Shown piece after piece: positions 26,195-35,566 of a stretch of 64,000 nt of DNA. Source of the DNA: Ignavibacteriae bacterium HGW-Ignavibacteriae-1 (lineage in GTDB: Bacteria; Bacteroidota; Ignavibacteria; Kapaibacteriales; UBA2268); assembly GCA_002839825.1 (NCBI GenBank), contig PGYU01000010.1:1-64000 (forward strand), read 5' to 3'. Position numbers and translations under genes: made by a program. A model generated the notes under the pieces. It saw nothing but the letters and a program-made list of their open reading frames with translations, had not been told where the DNA came from and did no database searches. The stretch's first letter is position 1, and each line of letters begins with the position of its first letter.

Positions 26195-27847
26195 ATGTTC
26201 AAACCAAAATTATTCACTCAGCTGAAAGGTTACGACAAAGAGACCTTTTTCGCTGATGCAAATGCCGGACTAATTGTAGGGATAGTGGCGATTCCGCTGG
26301 CTATTGCATTTGCTATCGCATCAGGAGTGTCCCCCGAGCAAGGTCTCATAACGGCAGTTATCGCCGGATTTCTTATCTCATTTTTTGGTGGAAGCCGCGT
26401 TCAAATCGGCGGACCCACCGGTGCATTTGTCATTCTGGTTTATGGAATTGTACGCGAGTACGGACAGGAAGGGCTGATTGTTGCCACATTTATGGCAGGC
26501 ATAATTCTTGTTATCATGGGTCTTGCAAAGTTCGGTTCTATAATCAAATTTGTCCCCTACCCTGTCATCGTCGGCTTCACGAGTGGAATTGGTGTAGTGA
26601 TATTCTCAACGCAAATCAACGACTTTTTTGGAATGGGAATTGACGATTTACCTGCCAATTTTATCGAAAAATGGACAATTTATTTAGAGCATTTTGCGGG
26701 TTTCAATTTCACTGCTACTGCACTGGGACTATCCTCATTAATATTTCTTATTTTGTGGCGAAAAATCAAAACCAAAGTGCCCGGTTCGATCATCGTGATT
26801 ATCGTGAGCACATTAGTGGCATATTTCTTTAATTTGCCGGTAGAAACTATTGGCTCGAAATTTGGAGAATTTAATGCTTCGTTGCCAATGCCCTCATTTG
26901 TCAATATTAATTTCGAATTAATCCAAAAAATGATTTTGCCTGCGACTACAATTGCGGTGCTTTGTGCCATCGAATCATTGCTTTCGGCAGTTGTGGCGGA
27001 TGGTATGATAGGTGGGCGACATCGCTCAAATACAGAGCTTGTGGCGCAAGGCATAGCAAACGTCGGCTCGGCGATGTTTGGAGGCATCCCAGCAACAGGT
27101 GCAATTGCACGAACTGTTACAAATATCAAAAGCGGTGCTAAAACTCCGGTAGCCGGGATAATACATTCAATCGTGTTGCTTCTGATTTTGCTCTTTCTTG
27201 GCGAATACGCTCTGATGATACCTATGACGGCGCTCGCAGCTATTTTGATTGTCATTTCCTACAATATGTTTGAATGGAAAAGCTTTGCAGGGATATTCAA
27301 AAACCCGCGTAGCGATTTGATAGTAATGCTAACAACTTTCGGTTTGACTGTGATATTCGATTTGACTCTAGCGATTGAAATCGGCATGTTGATGTCCGTA
27401 TTTTTGTTCATGAGGCGAATGTCTTTGGTGTCGAATGTTGGCATAATAACACGCGAACTATCAGACGCACCGGACAATCCCGATGATTTTGCGATTGACC
27501 AGCGAATGATTCCCGAAGGAGTTTTGGTTTACGAAATTAACGGACCATTCTTCTTTGGAGCTGCAAATAAATTCAAAGAGTCACTATCCACATACAAAGT
27601 CAAGCCGAAAATCATAATTATACGGATGAGAAATGTTCCTGCAATAGATTCGACAGGGATACACTTTTTGGAGGAACTTCATCGCGATGTCACCAAATCC
27701 GGCACTCATGTTGTTTTCTCGGGAATGCACGCCCAACCTTACCGAGCTCTCGAGCAAATGGGCTTCTTGAAAAAAGTTGATGAAAAGGATATATGTGCTA
27801 ATGTAGATATAGCATTGGCGCGAGCGTCGGAGATATTAAAATCATAA
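26195..27847 (+). CDS. SulP-family anion transporter with STAS domain
   Basis: A 550-residue inner-membrane transporter. The N-terminal half carries the SulP signature (DANAGLIVGIVAIPLAIAFA, about 21-40) and GGPTGAFVILVYGI, with about 11-12 membrane segments in total. The C-terminal 110 residues form a STAS domain, including the conserved AIDSTGIHFLEEL. Bacterial SulP proteins take up sulfate, bicarbonate or dicarboxylates; the substrate is not decided by sequence. It follows nosY but need not belong to that operon. Confidence 0.9.
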   Translation: MFKPKLFTQLKGYDKETFFADANAGLIVGIVAIPLAIAFAIASGVSPEQGLITAVIAGFLISFFGGSRVQIGGPTGAFVILVYGIVREYGQEGLIVATFMAGIILVIMGLAKFGSIIKFVPYPVIVGFTSGIGVVIFSTQINDFFGMGIDDLPANFIEKWTIYLEHFAGFNFTATALGLSSLIFLILWRKIKTKVPGSIIVIIVSTLVAYFFNLPVETIGSKFGEFNASLPMPSFVNINFELIQKMILPATTIAVLCAIESLLSAVVADGMIGGRHRSNTELVAQGIANVGSAMFGGIPATGAIARTVTNIKSGAKTPVAGIIHSIVLLLILLFLGEYALMIPMTALAAILIVISYNMFEWKSFAGIFKNPRSDLIVMLTTFGLTVIFDLTLAIEIGMLMSVFLFMRRMSLVSNVGIITRELSDAPDNPDDFAIDQRMIPEGVLVYEINGPFFFGAANKFKESLSTYKVKPKIIIIRMRNVPAIDSTGIHFLEELHRDVTKSGTHVVFSGMHAQPYRALEQMGFLKKVDEKDICANVDIALARASEILKS

Positions 27848-27937
27848 TTGTAGATAATCTACTAAATTAAAGTAATTAATCTTCAGATAATTTTATATAT
27901 TTGTTATGTTCATTTTAACAATTTTGGGAGACAATGA

Positions 27938-28879
27938 ATGAGATTTTTTTGGATAATTGTTTTAACAATTGCTTTAGCTTTTTCATCATGTAACAATGAC
28001 TCGACAAACCCGACTGATAACATTGATTCAAGTCCAAAATCGGCAACCATCAAAACAAGCGCCGGTGATTTGGAATTCAAAACCGGAACGGGGTCCTTTG
28101 AAACTTTGCATAAAAATACAACTTTGTCTTTTACAAATTATGTTCCAACCGGCAATCAAGATACCGCAGGCTACTCTATGACTATCAAATTCAAGGGGAA
28201 CGCAACAGGGTATTTCAGCTATAATGACGATAACCAAATAACTATCATGAAGGAAAATGTAGTTTATGAGTCAATGTATAGTGTCGGTAAAATCAACGTT
28301 CTAAAGTATGATACAGTAGGTCAAACTATCGAAGGTACTTTCACGGGTCAATTCAAAAACCAATCAGGTGGAGGCTCATTTTCTGTCACATCAGCTTCGT
28401 TCAAAGCAATAAGATTGGCTGATGAAAGAGATGAAGAAGAAGAGCCTATCATTGACACATTAGTCTCATATATGGAAGTAAAAATGACTACTGTCCAAGG
28501 AGTCAATTTTAATTATTTGGATGATAAATTAGATGGTGTAGCTCATTATGATGAAGAAAAAGAAACATTATCCCTTATTATTAGTTGTAGAGATGAAGAT
28601 TATGAAACACACGCCCTAATGATTTATATTTATTCTAAGTATATTAAAAAAAGGGATAATCAAGCAATATATTTTGAAGACACCAAGGACGCTTTTATGG
28701 AGCTTTTTTACTATCTTGACCCTCATAATTTAATTGGTTCTGCCCGTATAACTAAATTTGCTCATAATGTTGGTGATATGTTTGAAATAACGGGTTCAGG
28801 TGAAATTTTCGAAATTCCATTCGATCATAAAAGAGGTGATGTTCAGTATTTCAAAGTCAAAGTTCTACGTAAAACTTAA
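27938..28879 (+). CDS. Lipoprotein, paralogue 1 of a tandem triplet
   Basis: A 313-residue predicted lipoprotein (signal to FSSC, Cys at 18) with a mature N-terminus rich in Asp, Asn, Thr and Ser (NNDSTNPTDN). It shares with the next two genes the blocks GKIN, KYGAVGQTIEGTFTGQF-like (here YDTVGQTIEGTFTGQF), VTSASFKA and a C-terminal VGDMFEITGSGE. The proteins look beta-rich and are presumably surface or periplasmic. It has diverged furthest of the three. The function is not recognised. Confidence 0.75.
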   Translation: MRFFWIIVLTIALAFSSCNNDSTNPTDNIDSSPKSATIKTSAGDLEFKTGTGSFETLHKNTTLSFTNYVPTGNQDTAGYSMTIKFKGNATGYFSYNDDNQITIMKENVVYESMYSVGKINVLKYDTVGQTIEGTFTGQFKNQSGGGSFSVTSASFKAIRLADERDEEEEPIIDTLVSYMEVKMTTVQGVNFNYLDDKLDGVAHYDEEKETLSLIISCRDEDYETHALMIYIYSKYIKKRDNQAIYFEDTKDAFMELFYYLDPHNLIGSARITKFAHNVGDMFEITGSGEIFEIPFDHKRGDVQYFKVKVLRKT

Positions 28880-28919
28880 GAATTTACTTTAACAAATTAT
28901 AAACAATTTTGGGAATCTT

Positions 28920-29840
28920 ATGATGAAATATTTTTCGATTTTTATTTTAACAGTTGCATTAGCATTAGCATCGTGCAGCAAAGACTCGACTAACCCGAGT
29001 GATAATAACAACACAGGCACCAATGCAGCTGTTGTCAAATCTGACAAAGAGGATTTCACCATCAAAATTGGAATGGGACTGTATGACAAGTCCTACGAGG
29101 TGACTGCTATAGAATTCAATTCAGGAACATCAGACGGTTATGGTATGCTTATTACTTTCAAAGGCAATGGTGTTGCTTCATACAATCTTGACCTTTATGA
29201 CAACAGTATCACTATCGTGAAAAATCTTGTTACGCATTATTCGGTTCCCGGTTCCGGTAAGATAAACATCACAAAATATGGTGCAGTTGGGCAAACTATT
29301 GAAGGTACTTTCACAGGTCAATTCCTTAATCCTGTTGACGGCACAACTTTTACTGTAACTTCAGCATCTTTCAAAGCAACCAGATTGCAGGATAAAGGTG
29401 ACGACCCCGACAACTCAGAATATTCTTTTATGGAAGTAAAGTTGACAACAGTGAGCGGAGGAAGTCTAAATTATTCGGATAATAAATTAGTAGGGACTGC
29501 TACATATGATGAAGATGACGGAATGTTAATCATTGGTGTAAATAGTCGACCCGAAGATACAAAGGTATTCGGATTAGCAATTGCAATTTACGGTTATGGT
29601 ATGGAAAAGACAAATAATCAATCTATAGATTTTAATGATGATTCAGATATGACCTTAGTTTTCTTATACAATGGCAATCCTCATAATTTTTATGGTACAG
29701 CAGTTATGACCAAATTCGCCCAAAAAGTCGGTGATGAATTTGAAATATCAGGTTCAGGTGAGTTTTTTAGCATGTTGACCGATTCTAAAGTTGGTGATAT
29801 TCAGAGTTTTAAGATTAAAGTTAAACGAACAAAAGAATAG
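28920..29840 (+). CDS. Lipoprotein, paralogue 2 of a tandem triplet
   Basis: A 306-residue lipoprotein (LASC at about residue 19) closely related to the third gene of the set. The shared blocks include KYGAVGQTIEGTFTGQF, TFTVTSASFKATRL, AQKVGD and FEISGSGEF. Two consecutive ATG-containing codons open the frame. It begins 40 bp after the first paralogue and is followed by a terminator, so genes 1 and 2 are probably one transcript. The function is unknown. Confidence 0.77.
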   Translation: MMKYFSIFILTVALALASCSKDSTNPSDNNNTGTNAAVVKSDKEDFTIKIGMGLYDKSYEVTAIEFNSGTSDGYGMLITFKGNGVASYNLDLYDNSITIVKNLVTHYSVPGSGKINITKYGAVGQTIEGTFTGQFLNPVDGTTFTVTSASFKATRLQDKGDDPDNSEYSFMEVKLTTVSGGSLNYSDNKLVGTATYDEDDGMLIIGVNSRPEDTKVFGLAIAIYGYGMEKTNNQSIDFNDDSDMTLVFLYNGNPHNFYGTAVMTKFAQKVGDEFEISGSGEFFSMLTDSKVGDIQSFKIKVKRTKE

Positions 29841-29863
29841 ATGCGCAAAACATTTTGAATCAA

Positions 29864-29891
29864 AGCCCCAAATTCGTTTGGGGCTTTTTTT
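29864..29891 (+). terminator. Intrinsic terminator after lipoprotein paralogue 2
   Basis: A perfect 9-bp stem AGCCCCAAA / TTTGGGGCT (29864-29872 and 29877-29885) with loop TTCG is followed by a run of T. Confidence 0.92.
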
Positions 29892-29935
29892 GTTTTGTGA
29901 AGATTTAATGTAAATAGGGATTTTTCTTATTATGT

Positions 29936-29966
29936 TTTGCCTTAATTAAAATATTTCTTATATTTG
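29936..29966 (+). promoter_or_regulatory. Bacteroidota-type promoter of lipoprotein paralogue 3
   Basis: TTTG at 29936-29939, a 19-bp spacer and TATATTTG at 29959-29966 match the consensus exactly. The paralogue 3 ATG is 33 bp downstream, so this gene has its own transcript. Confidence 0.75.
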
Positions 29967-29999
29967 CCTAAATTTTTTTATAACATTTTAGGGAAACTT

Positions 30000-30956
30000 A
30001 TGATGAAATATTATTCAATATTACTCTTAACTGCTGTGATTTTATTGGCTTCATGCAGCAAAGACTCGTCAAATCCGACTGACGGTAGCAACATAGACAC
30101 TGGTACAGGCAACAATGCAGCAGTTGTCAATTCAGACAAAGAGAATTTTTCATTCAAACTTGGAATGGGGCTTTTCGACAAACTCTACGGTGTGACTGAT
30201 ATAGTATTCACTTCATTTGTGCCAAGCGGTAGCCAAACAACAGACGGATATGCTATGTCTATTTCTTTCAGAGGCAATGGAGTTGCTTCATACAATTTTG
30301 ACGATGATGACAACGGTATAATTATAATGAAAAATTATATAGTATATCAGACAGTACCGGGTTCGGGCAAAATCAATATCACAAAGTATGGCGCGGTTGG
30401 ACAAACTATCGAAGGTACTTTCACAGGTCAGTTCGTTAGTGCAACAGGTGGAGCGACTTTTACTGTAACTTCAGCATCGTTCAAAGCTACCAGATTGGAA
30501 GATGATGAGGATGATGGAGACCCCGATGAAGATTTGTCATATTCATACATGGAAATAAAAATGACAACTGTAAGCGGAGAAAGCCTCGATTTCGCTGACG
30601 ATAAATTAGAAGGTGATGGTAATTATTTAGTAGAGGGCGGATTATTAGCAGTGGGTGTATTTCTTTATGATGAAGATGACGAATTCTTCGATTTGGGGAT
30701 TTCAATTTATGCAGAAAATATCGAGAACAAAAGCAATCAGACATTGGTGTTCGAAGGAGAGTCTCAAACAAGTCTTGTTTTTATGTATAAAGGAATGCCC
30801 TATAAATTTATTGGGTCTGCCGTTATAAGCAATTTCGCCCAAAAAGTCGGTGATATGTTCGAAATATCGGGTTCAGGTGAGTTTTATAATTTAATAGATG
30901 GTGGAAAAGCCGGAGATATTCAGAGTTTCAAAATTAAAACCGCCCGTTTAAATTAA
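30000..30956 (+). CDS. Lipoprotein, paralogue 3 of a tandem triplet
   Basis: A 318-residue lipoprotein (LASC, Cys at about 19) most similar to paralogue 2. It carries an acidic insertion (EDDEDDGDPDED) in the middle. I start at the ATG at 30000, which matches the MMKY start of paralogue 2; an earlier ATG at 29964 lies inside the promoter. It is bracketed by its own promoter and terminator, unlike copies 1 and 2. The function is unknown. Confidence 0.77.
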   Translation: MMKYYSILLLTAVILLASCSKDSSNPTDGSNIDTGTGNNAAVVNSDKENFSFKLGMGLFDKLYGVTDIVFTSFVPSGSQTTDGYAMSISFRGNGVASYNFDDDDNGIIIMKNYIVYQTVPGSGKINITKYGAVGQTIEGTFTGQFVSATGGATFTVTSASFKATRLEDDEDDGDPDEDLSYSYMEIKMTTVSGESLDFADDKLEGDGNYLVEGGLLAVGVFLYDEDDEFFDLGISIYAENIENKSNQTLVFEGESQTSLVFMYKGMPYKFIGSAVISNFAQKVGDMFEISGSGEFYNLIDGGKAGDIQSFKIKTARLN

Positions 30957-30982
30957 TCATGTATTAGAAAATTTTAAACTTA

Positions 30983-31010
30983 AGCCTCAAATTCGTTTGG
31001 GGCTTTTTTT
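30983..31010 (+). terminator. Intrinsic terminator after lipoprotein paralogue 3
   Basis: AGCCTCAAA / TTTGGGGCT (30983-30991 and 30996-31004, one wobble pair) with loop TTCG, followed by seven T. It is nearly identical to the terminator after paralogue 2, so it was duplicated with the gene. Confidence 0.9.
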
Positions 31011-31098
31011 GTTTTTGCTTTCCGATTTTCTGAAACAAATAGCTGTTTTATACGTAAATCTGTAAGATATGTAAAGTTTAACGAATTGGAATAGAATT

Positions 31099-33216
31099 AT
31101 GAAGTTTATGATTGTGAATCTGTTTATTGGGGTATTATTTATGAATATTATGTCTGCAAATGCCAAAGACGACAACCCGCTTTTGAAGCCATTCGATACG
31201 CCTTTTGGGGTGCCGCCTTTCGATAAGATTAAAATAGAGCATTTCAAACCCGCTTTTGATGAAGCATTCCACCAACATAATCTCGAAATTGGTGCTATCA
31301 CTAATAATCGTGCCGCCGCTACTTTTGAGAACACTATCGAGGCTTTGGAACGTGCGGGTTCATTACTTACTTCGGTTTCAAGAGTATTTTTCAACCTCAA
31401 CTCGTCCAATACTAACCCTGATATTCAGGCTTTTGCCCGTGAAATTTCGCCCGAACTCACAAAGCATGGCGACAATATCAGATTGAATAAAATATTGTTC
31501 AGCAAAGTAAAAAGCGTTTATGAGCAAAAAGATAAGTTGAATTTGACTGGCGAAAAAGCCGTTTTGCTCGAAGAAACATACAAGAGTTTCATCAGAAATG
31601 GAGCCGGACTCAACGATACTGACCAAGCAAAATTGCGTACAATCAATGAGCAATTATCATCGCTTACTCTTAAATTTGGTGAAAATGTTCTAGCTGAAAA
31701 TAATGCCTTCCAAATGATCTTGGATAAAAAGGAAGATTTGGCAGGATTGCCACAATCGCTTATTGATGCTGCTGCCGAAACTGCCGAAAAAGCCGGACAT
31801 AAAGGCAAATGGATGTTCACATTGCAAAACCCGAGCCTATTGCCATTTTTGCAATATGCCGGTAAACGCGAATTACGTGAAAAGATTTGGCGAGCATATA
31901 TGCTTCGCGGCAACAACGGAAACGAATACGACAACAAACAAATAATCAAAGATTTAGTAAATTTGCGAATTCAACGCGCTCAATTGCTCGGATATCAAAG
32001 CCATGCACACTTCATATTAGAAGAAAATATGGCAAAAAATCCCGAAGGAGTTTACAAATTATTAGACCAATTATGGGAACCTGCACTAAAAGTTGCAAAG
32101 GACGAAGCTACGCAATTTCAAGCACTTATCAACCGCGAAGGTGGCAATTTCAATCTCGAGCCTTGGGATTGGAGATATTATGCCGAAAAAGTGCGTCAAG
32201 AAAAATTCGACTTAGACGAAGAAGCACTCCGCCCCTATTTCAAACTTGACAATGTATTAGAAGGTGCTTTCACCGTTGCAAACAAACTTTGGGGAATTAC
32301 ATTTAAAGAGATAAAAAATATTCCCGTATATCACGAAGACGTAAGATGTTACGAAGTTTTGGACAAAGATGGAAGCCATTTATCAGTGTTTTATACAGAT
32401 TTCCACCCAAGAGCCAGCAAACGTGGCGGAGCATGGATGACCAGCTTCCGCGAACAGTTCAACAAAGACGGCAAGCGAATTCACCCTGTGGTAAGCATAG
32501 TTTGCAACTTCTCGCCACCTACGGGAGACACTCCTTCGCTTCTAACATTTGACGAAGCCTCTACCCTATTCCACGAGTTCGGACATGCACTTCATGGACT
32601 ATTCTCGCAATGCGAATACGTCTCGATTTCCGGTACAAGTGTATCGCGTGATTTCGTCGAATTGCCATCGCAAGTGATGGAACATTGGGCAGCAGAAGAC
32701 GAAGTAATGGCAATGTATGCAAAGCACTACAAAACAGGCGAAGTGATTCCTCGTGAATTATTGAATAAAATGCGTGCCAGCGAGCACTTCAATCAAGGAT
32801 TTGCAACCGGCGAATACCTTGCTGCATCGTACCTCGATATGGCATACCACACATTATCAAGCCCACTTACTTCGGACGTTAACTCGTTCGAGGATAAAGA
32901 GATGAAGAAAATTGGACTTATCGGCGAAATCATTCCTAGATATAGAAGCACATACTTCAACCACATTTTTGCAGGTGGATATTCTTCAGGATATTACAGC
33001 TATATTTGGTCCGGTGTGTTAGATTCTGACGCATTCGAAGCATTCAAACAAAACGGCATTTTCGACCAAAAGACAGCAGCGTCCTTACGCAAAAACATCT
33101 TAGAACGCGGACGCTCAGACGACCCGATGAAACTTTACGTCAAATTCCGCGGTGCCGAGCCTTCAATAGAACCATTGCTTCGCAAGCGTGGCTTATTAGC
33201 CGAACCAACGAATTAA
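31099..33216 (+). CDS. dcp: M3-family peptidyl-dipeptidase (Dcp-like), exported
   Basis: A zinc metallopeptidase that releases dipeptides from peptide C-termini. The 705-residue protein has a signal peptide (about 1-22), so it acts in the periplasm or beyond. The zinc site is HEFGH (about residue 491), with the third ligand Glu in SRDFVELPSQ downstream. The segment FHEFGHALHGLFSQCEY and the C-terminal GGYSSGYYSYIWS are typical of M3A enzymes. Its length fits the family. It is monocistronic, with terminators on both sides. Confidence 0.92.
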   Translation: MKFMIVNLFIGVLFMNIMSANAKDDNPLLKPFDTPFGVPPFDKIKIEHFKPAFDEAFHQHNLEIGAITNNRAAATFENTIEALERAGSLLTSVSRVFFNLNSSNTNPDIQAFAREISPELTKHGDNIRLNKILFSKVKSVYEQKDKLNLTGEKAVLLEETYKSFIRNGAGLNDTDQAKLRTINEQLSSLTLKFGENVLAENNAFQMILDKKEDLAGLPQSLIDAAAETAEKAGHKGKWMFTLQNPSLLPFLQYAGKRELREKIWRAYMLRGNNGNEYDNKQIIKDLVNLRIQRAQLLGYQSHAHFILEENMAKNPEGVYKLLDQLWEPALKVAKDEATQFQALINREGGNFNLEPWDWRYYAEKVRQEKFDLDEEALRPYFKLDNVLEGAFTVANKLWGITFKEIKNIPVYHEDVRCYEVLDKDGSHLSVFYTDFHPRASKRGGAWMTSFREQFNKDGKRIHPVVSIVCNFSPPTGDTPSLLTFDEASTLFHEFGHALHGLFSQCEYVSISGTSVSRDFVELPSQVMEHWAAEDEVMAMYAKHYKTGEVIPRELLNKMRASEHFNQGFATGEYLAASYLDMAYHTLSSPLTSDVNSFEDKEMKKIGLIGEIIPRYRSTYFNHIFAGGYSSGYYSYIWSGVLDSDAFEAFKQNGIFDQKTAASLRKNILERGRSDDPMKLYVKFRGAEPSIEPLLRKRGLLAEPTN

Positions 33217-33236
33217 TTACATAGAAATATTTACAT

Positions 33237-33271
33237 AAATGGCTGTTCCGATTGGAGCAGCCATTTTTTTT
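33237..33271 (+). terminator. Intrinsic terminator after dcp
   Basis: AAATGGCTGTTCC / GGAGCAGCCATTT is a 13-bp stem with one wobble pair and loop GATT, followed by a T-run. Confidence 0.92.
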
Positions 33272-33350
33272 CTTGGAAATCTTCAGGTTTTTTCGTATTG
33301 TTGAACTTGTGAATTAATTTATTTGAAAAATAAGTCAATCTGGAGTCAAA

Positions 33351-35471
33351 ATGAAAAAGTCTTTGCTTCTATTGGTCTCTATTACTCTTTTCCTACTTCT
33401 ATGCTCTATGGCATGTGACGAAACTACCCAACCCGACCCCGACAATAATTTGACAGGACTCGTTGAAAATGAATCTGTACTTAACGAAATCACAAAGGAA
33501 TACGACGACAACGATATTTCACTCGACTTTGCCAATGGAGTATCGTTCAAAGTTACGCGACTTAACAATACCGGTACCGCAAAACAAAGTGTCAGCATAT
33601 CACAAATCGGCGGAGAGCGGTATTTTAATTCTCCAAATAACCTTGTGTTTGACTTTTCGAAAATGAAAGCTTCTTTGGTATTTGAATTAGAACAACAACT
33701 GCCGTCAAACCTTGTTGCAGAAGATATTTCGGTAATCATTTACTCGCCGGGAACTTCGGAAGTAGAAATGGATGCTGAAGTAATTGATTTCACTTATGAC
33801 AAGGTAAGTGGCAATTTGCGAGCAATTTTTGCAGCGCCCTCAGACAATCCGATTTTAAGTTCTGCGAAAGGTGATAAACCGGAATTACAAAGTGGCGGCG
33901 GGAAATATTCGCGTGTAGCTGTCAATTGGACAAGTCGTGAAGAGCTTGCCGACGGTCCTGACACTCGAACAATCGAAATGCCTTTTTACGAGCAACCGGG
34001 AAATACTTGTTGGGCTACTTGCGCCGCAATGCTTGGCAGAGCTTACTCGCCTGTTAATGACCGCGAAAAGGAAATTAGAATCATTGATTTTGTCAAGAAC
34101 ATGGGTCATTCTTCCTTAGATGAAGGTCTCGGACTGTGGGCGTTCAGCCGTACATTACCGGCTAAGTTAACAAGTATGACCGGTGTCAAATTTGAAGCAT
34201 CATCTTTTGTATCTAAATCAAATCTTTTGCGCGAAATTCGCCGCAAATTAGACCAAAACATTCCTGTAATTCTCAACCTTCGCTATCCCGGCGTTGGGGC
34301 ACATGTTTTGCTCGTAGTTGGGTACGAAGTGGACCTAATAACTGCAGCAAAAATTTCTGTAAAACTTATTTATCACAACCCACAAAACCAAGCGACTGAC
34401 GGATTTTACAAAAAGGCTGATTATGATTGGCTTGTCAAGGATAAATATGCAACAGAAGCATTTCAAATACTTTATGCAGACCAGGCAGCGCCTACTACAA
34501 GAGCACTCTATACGCTTGGAATGCCACTCAAGGACTATTTCGGCGAGCTATCGTTCATTGTTCCAATCAAACGCGCTTCCGACGGGAAGATGGTTGATTT
34601 TCCGGTGCAAATGCAATATGACGTTAGCCAATCTTACGTATGGATTTACAGTTATGGCAATGTGAAAGTGGAGGTGATTCCGGATTCGGCAACCAGCTTG
34701 AAATTGAGATTGCCTGTGTACAATGCTACGAAATCATCGAAAAGTCTTAATGTGGATGTTCGTGCTTATGATTACAAAGCCGGAGGGCTAATTTTCGAAG
34801 CAAACACTTCGAAAACGTGTAACTCGGGCACTCAATACGTCGAAGCCGAAATCCCGCTTTCGGAATTGGTCGATAATAAGAAAGAACTCGATGTAATGAT
34901 GAAATTTGTATTGTCGGATGGCGGAACTTATCTCGACGGATATACAATCAGATTCAAACTCGCTCCCAAGAAACAAATTGAATTCCTCGGTATGATTACA
35001 GTATCGGGCAATCACCTCACAACATGCCCCGACAACAGTTCAGAAGCCGTAGGCAACATCACTGCGGGAGCTCAGAAAATGTTGCTCACCGGAGATGGGA
35101 AAAAATATAGTGGTTCAAGCCAGGATAATTCATCATCGTATAAGATAACTCGCAATGTAGTTCTCGAGTTCGACAATGATGTCAATCCTAAATACATCAA
35201 GTATTTGTCAATCGAGATGATTACAGAAGTGTTCTTTGAAAATGCTTTGCAAGGGACCGGGCGCGCAAATATGGAATTGCGCGATATTGAAATCGGAGAT
35301 GCGGACAAAGTCGGCTCTCAATTGATGCTCTGGAGATACCAATCCGACGTTTGCAATTACATAATTGATACTCGATACAAATACACACCCGAAGTAGCTG
35401 ATGGCTGCTCGATTGATTTGCTGAACTATGAATGCAACAGCGAATCGCAATTGTTTATAAATATAAAGTAA
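33351..35471 (+). CDS. Lipoprotein with a papain-like (C39/AvrRpt2-type) cysteine peptidase domain
   Basis: A 706-residue predicted lipoprotein (SMAC, Cys at about 22). Residues about 205-370 look like a papain-fold peptidase: nucleophile Cys in PGNTCWATCAAMLGRAY, catalytic His in GAHVLLVVGYE and an Asn in YHNPQN. These spacings resemble bacterial C39-like and AvrRpt2-type peptidases. The N-terminal 200 residues and the C-terminal half are beta-rich and unrecognised. The domain may mature other surface proteins or act as a toxin; the sequence does not say. The gene stands alone. Confidence 0.75.
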   Translation: MKKSLLLLVSITLFLLLCSMACDETTQPDPDNNLTGLVENESVLNEITKEYDDNDISLDFANGVSFKVTRLNNTGTAKQSVSISQIGGERYFNSPNNLVFDFSKMKASLVFELEQQLPSNLVAEDISVIIYSPGTSEVEMDAEVIDFTYDKVSGNLRAIFAAPSDNPILSSAKGDKPELQSGGGKYSRVAVNWTSREELADGPDTRTIEMPFYEQPGNTCWATCAAMLGRAYSPVNDREKEIRIIDFVKNMGHSSLDEGLGLWAFSRTLPAKLTSMTGVKFEASSFVSKSNLLREIRRKLDQNIPVILNLRYPGVGAHVLLVVGYEVDLITAAKISVKLIYHNPQNQATDGFYKKADYDWLVKDKYATEAFQILYADQAAPTTRALYTLGMPLKDYFGELSFIVPIKRASDGKMVDFPVQMQYDVSQSYVWIYSYGNVKVEVIPDSATSLKLRLPVYNATKSSKSLNVDVRAYDYKAGGLIFEANTSKTCNSGTQYVEAEIPLSELVDNKKELDVMMKFVLSDGGTYLDGYTIRFKLAPKKQIEFLGMITVSGNHLTTCPDNSSEAVGNITAGAQKMLLTGDGKKYSGSSQDNSSSYKITRNVVLEFDNDVNPKYIKYLSIEMITEVFFENALQGTGRANMELRDIEIGDADKVGSQLMLWRYQSDVCNYIIDTRYKYTPEVADGCSIDLLNYECNSESQLFINIK

Positions 35472-35566
35472 CTGAATTTGTGCTATTCGTTTTTTATATG
35501 TTTGTTAAAAAAAGTATTCAAGTAAACATGAAATACCGGGATGAAGTAGAATGAATCGCAAAAGCT

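Noticed and set aside
26680-27255. 191-residue open frame antisense to the SulP gene
   Set aside because: The SulP frame is clearly the real gene; the antisense frame shows no domain, no ribosome-binding site and no homology I recognise.
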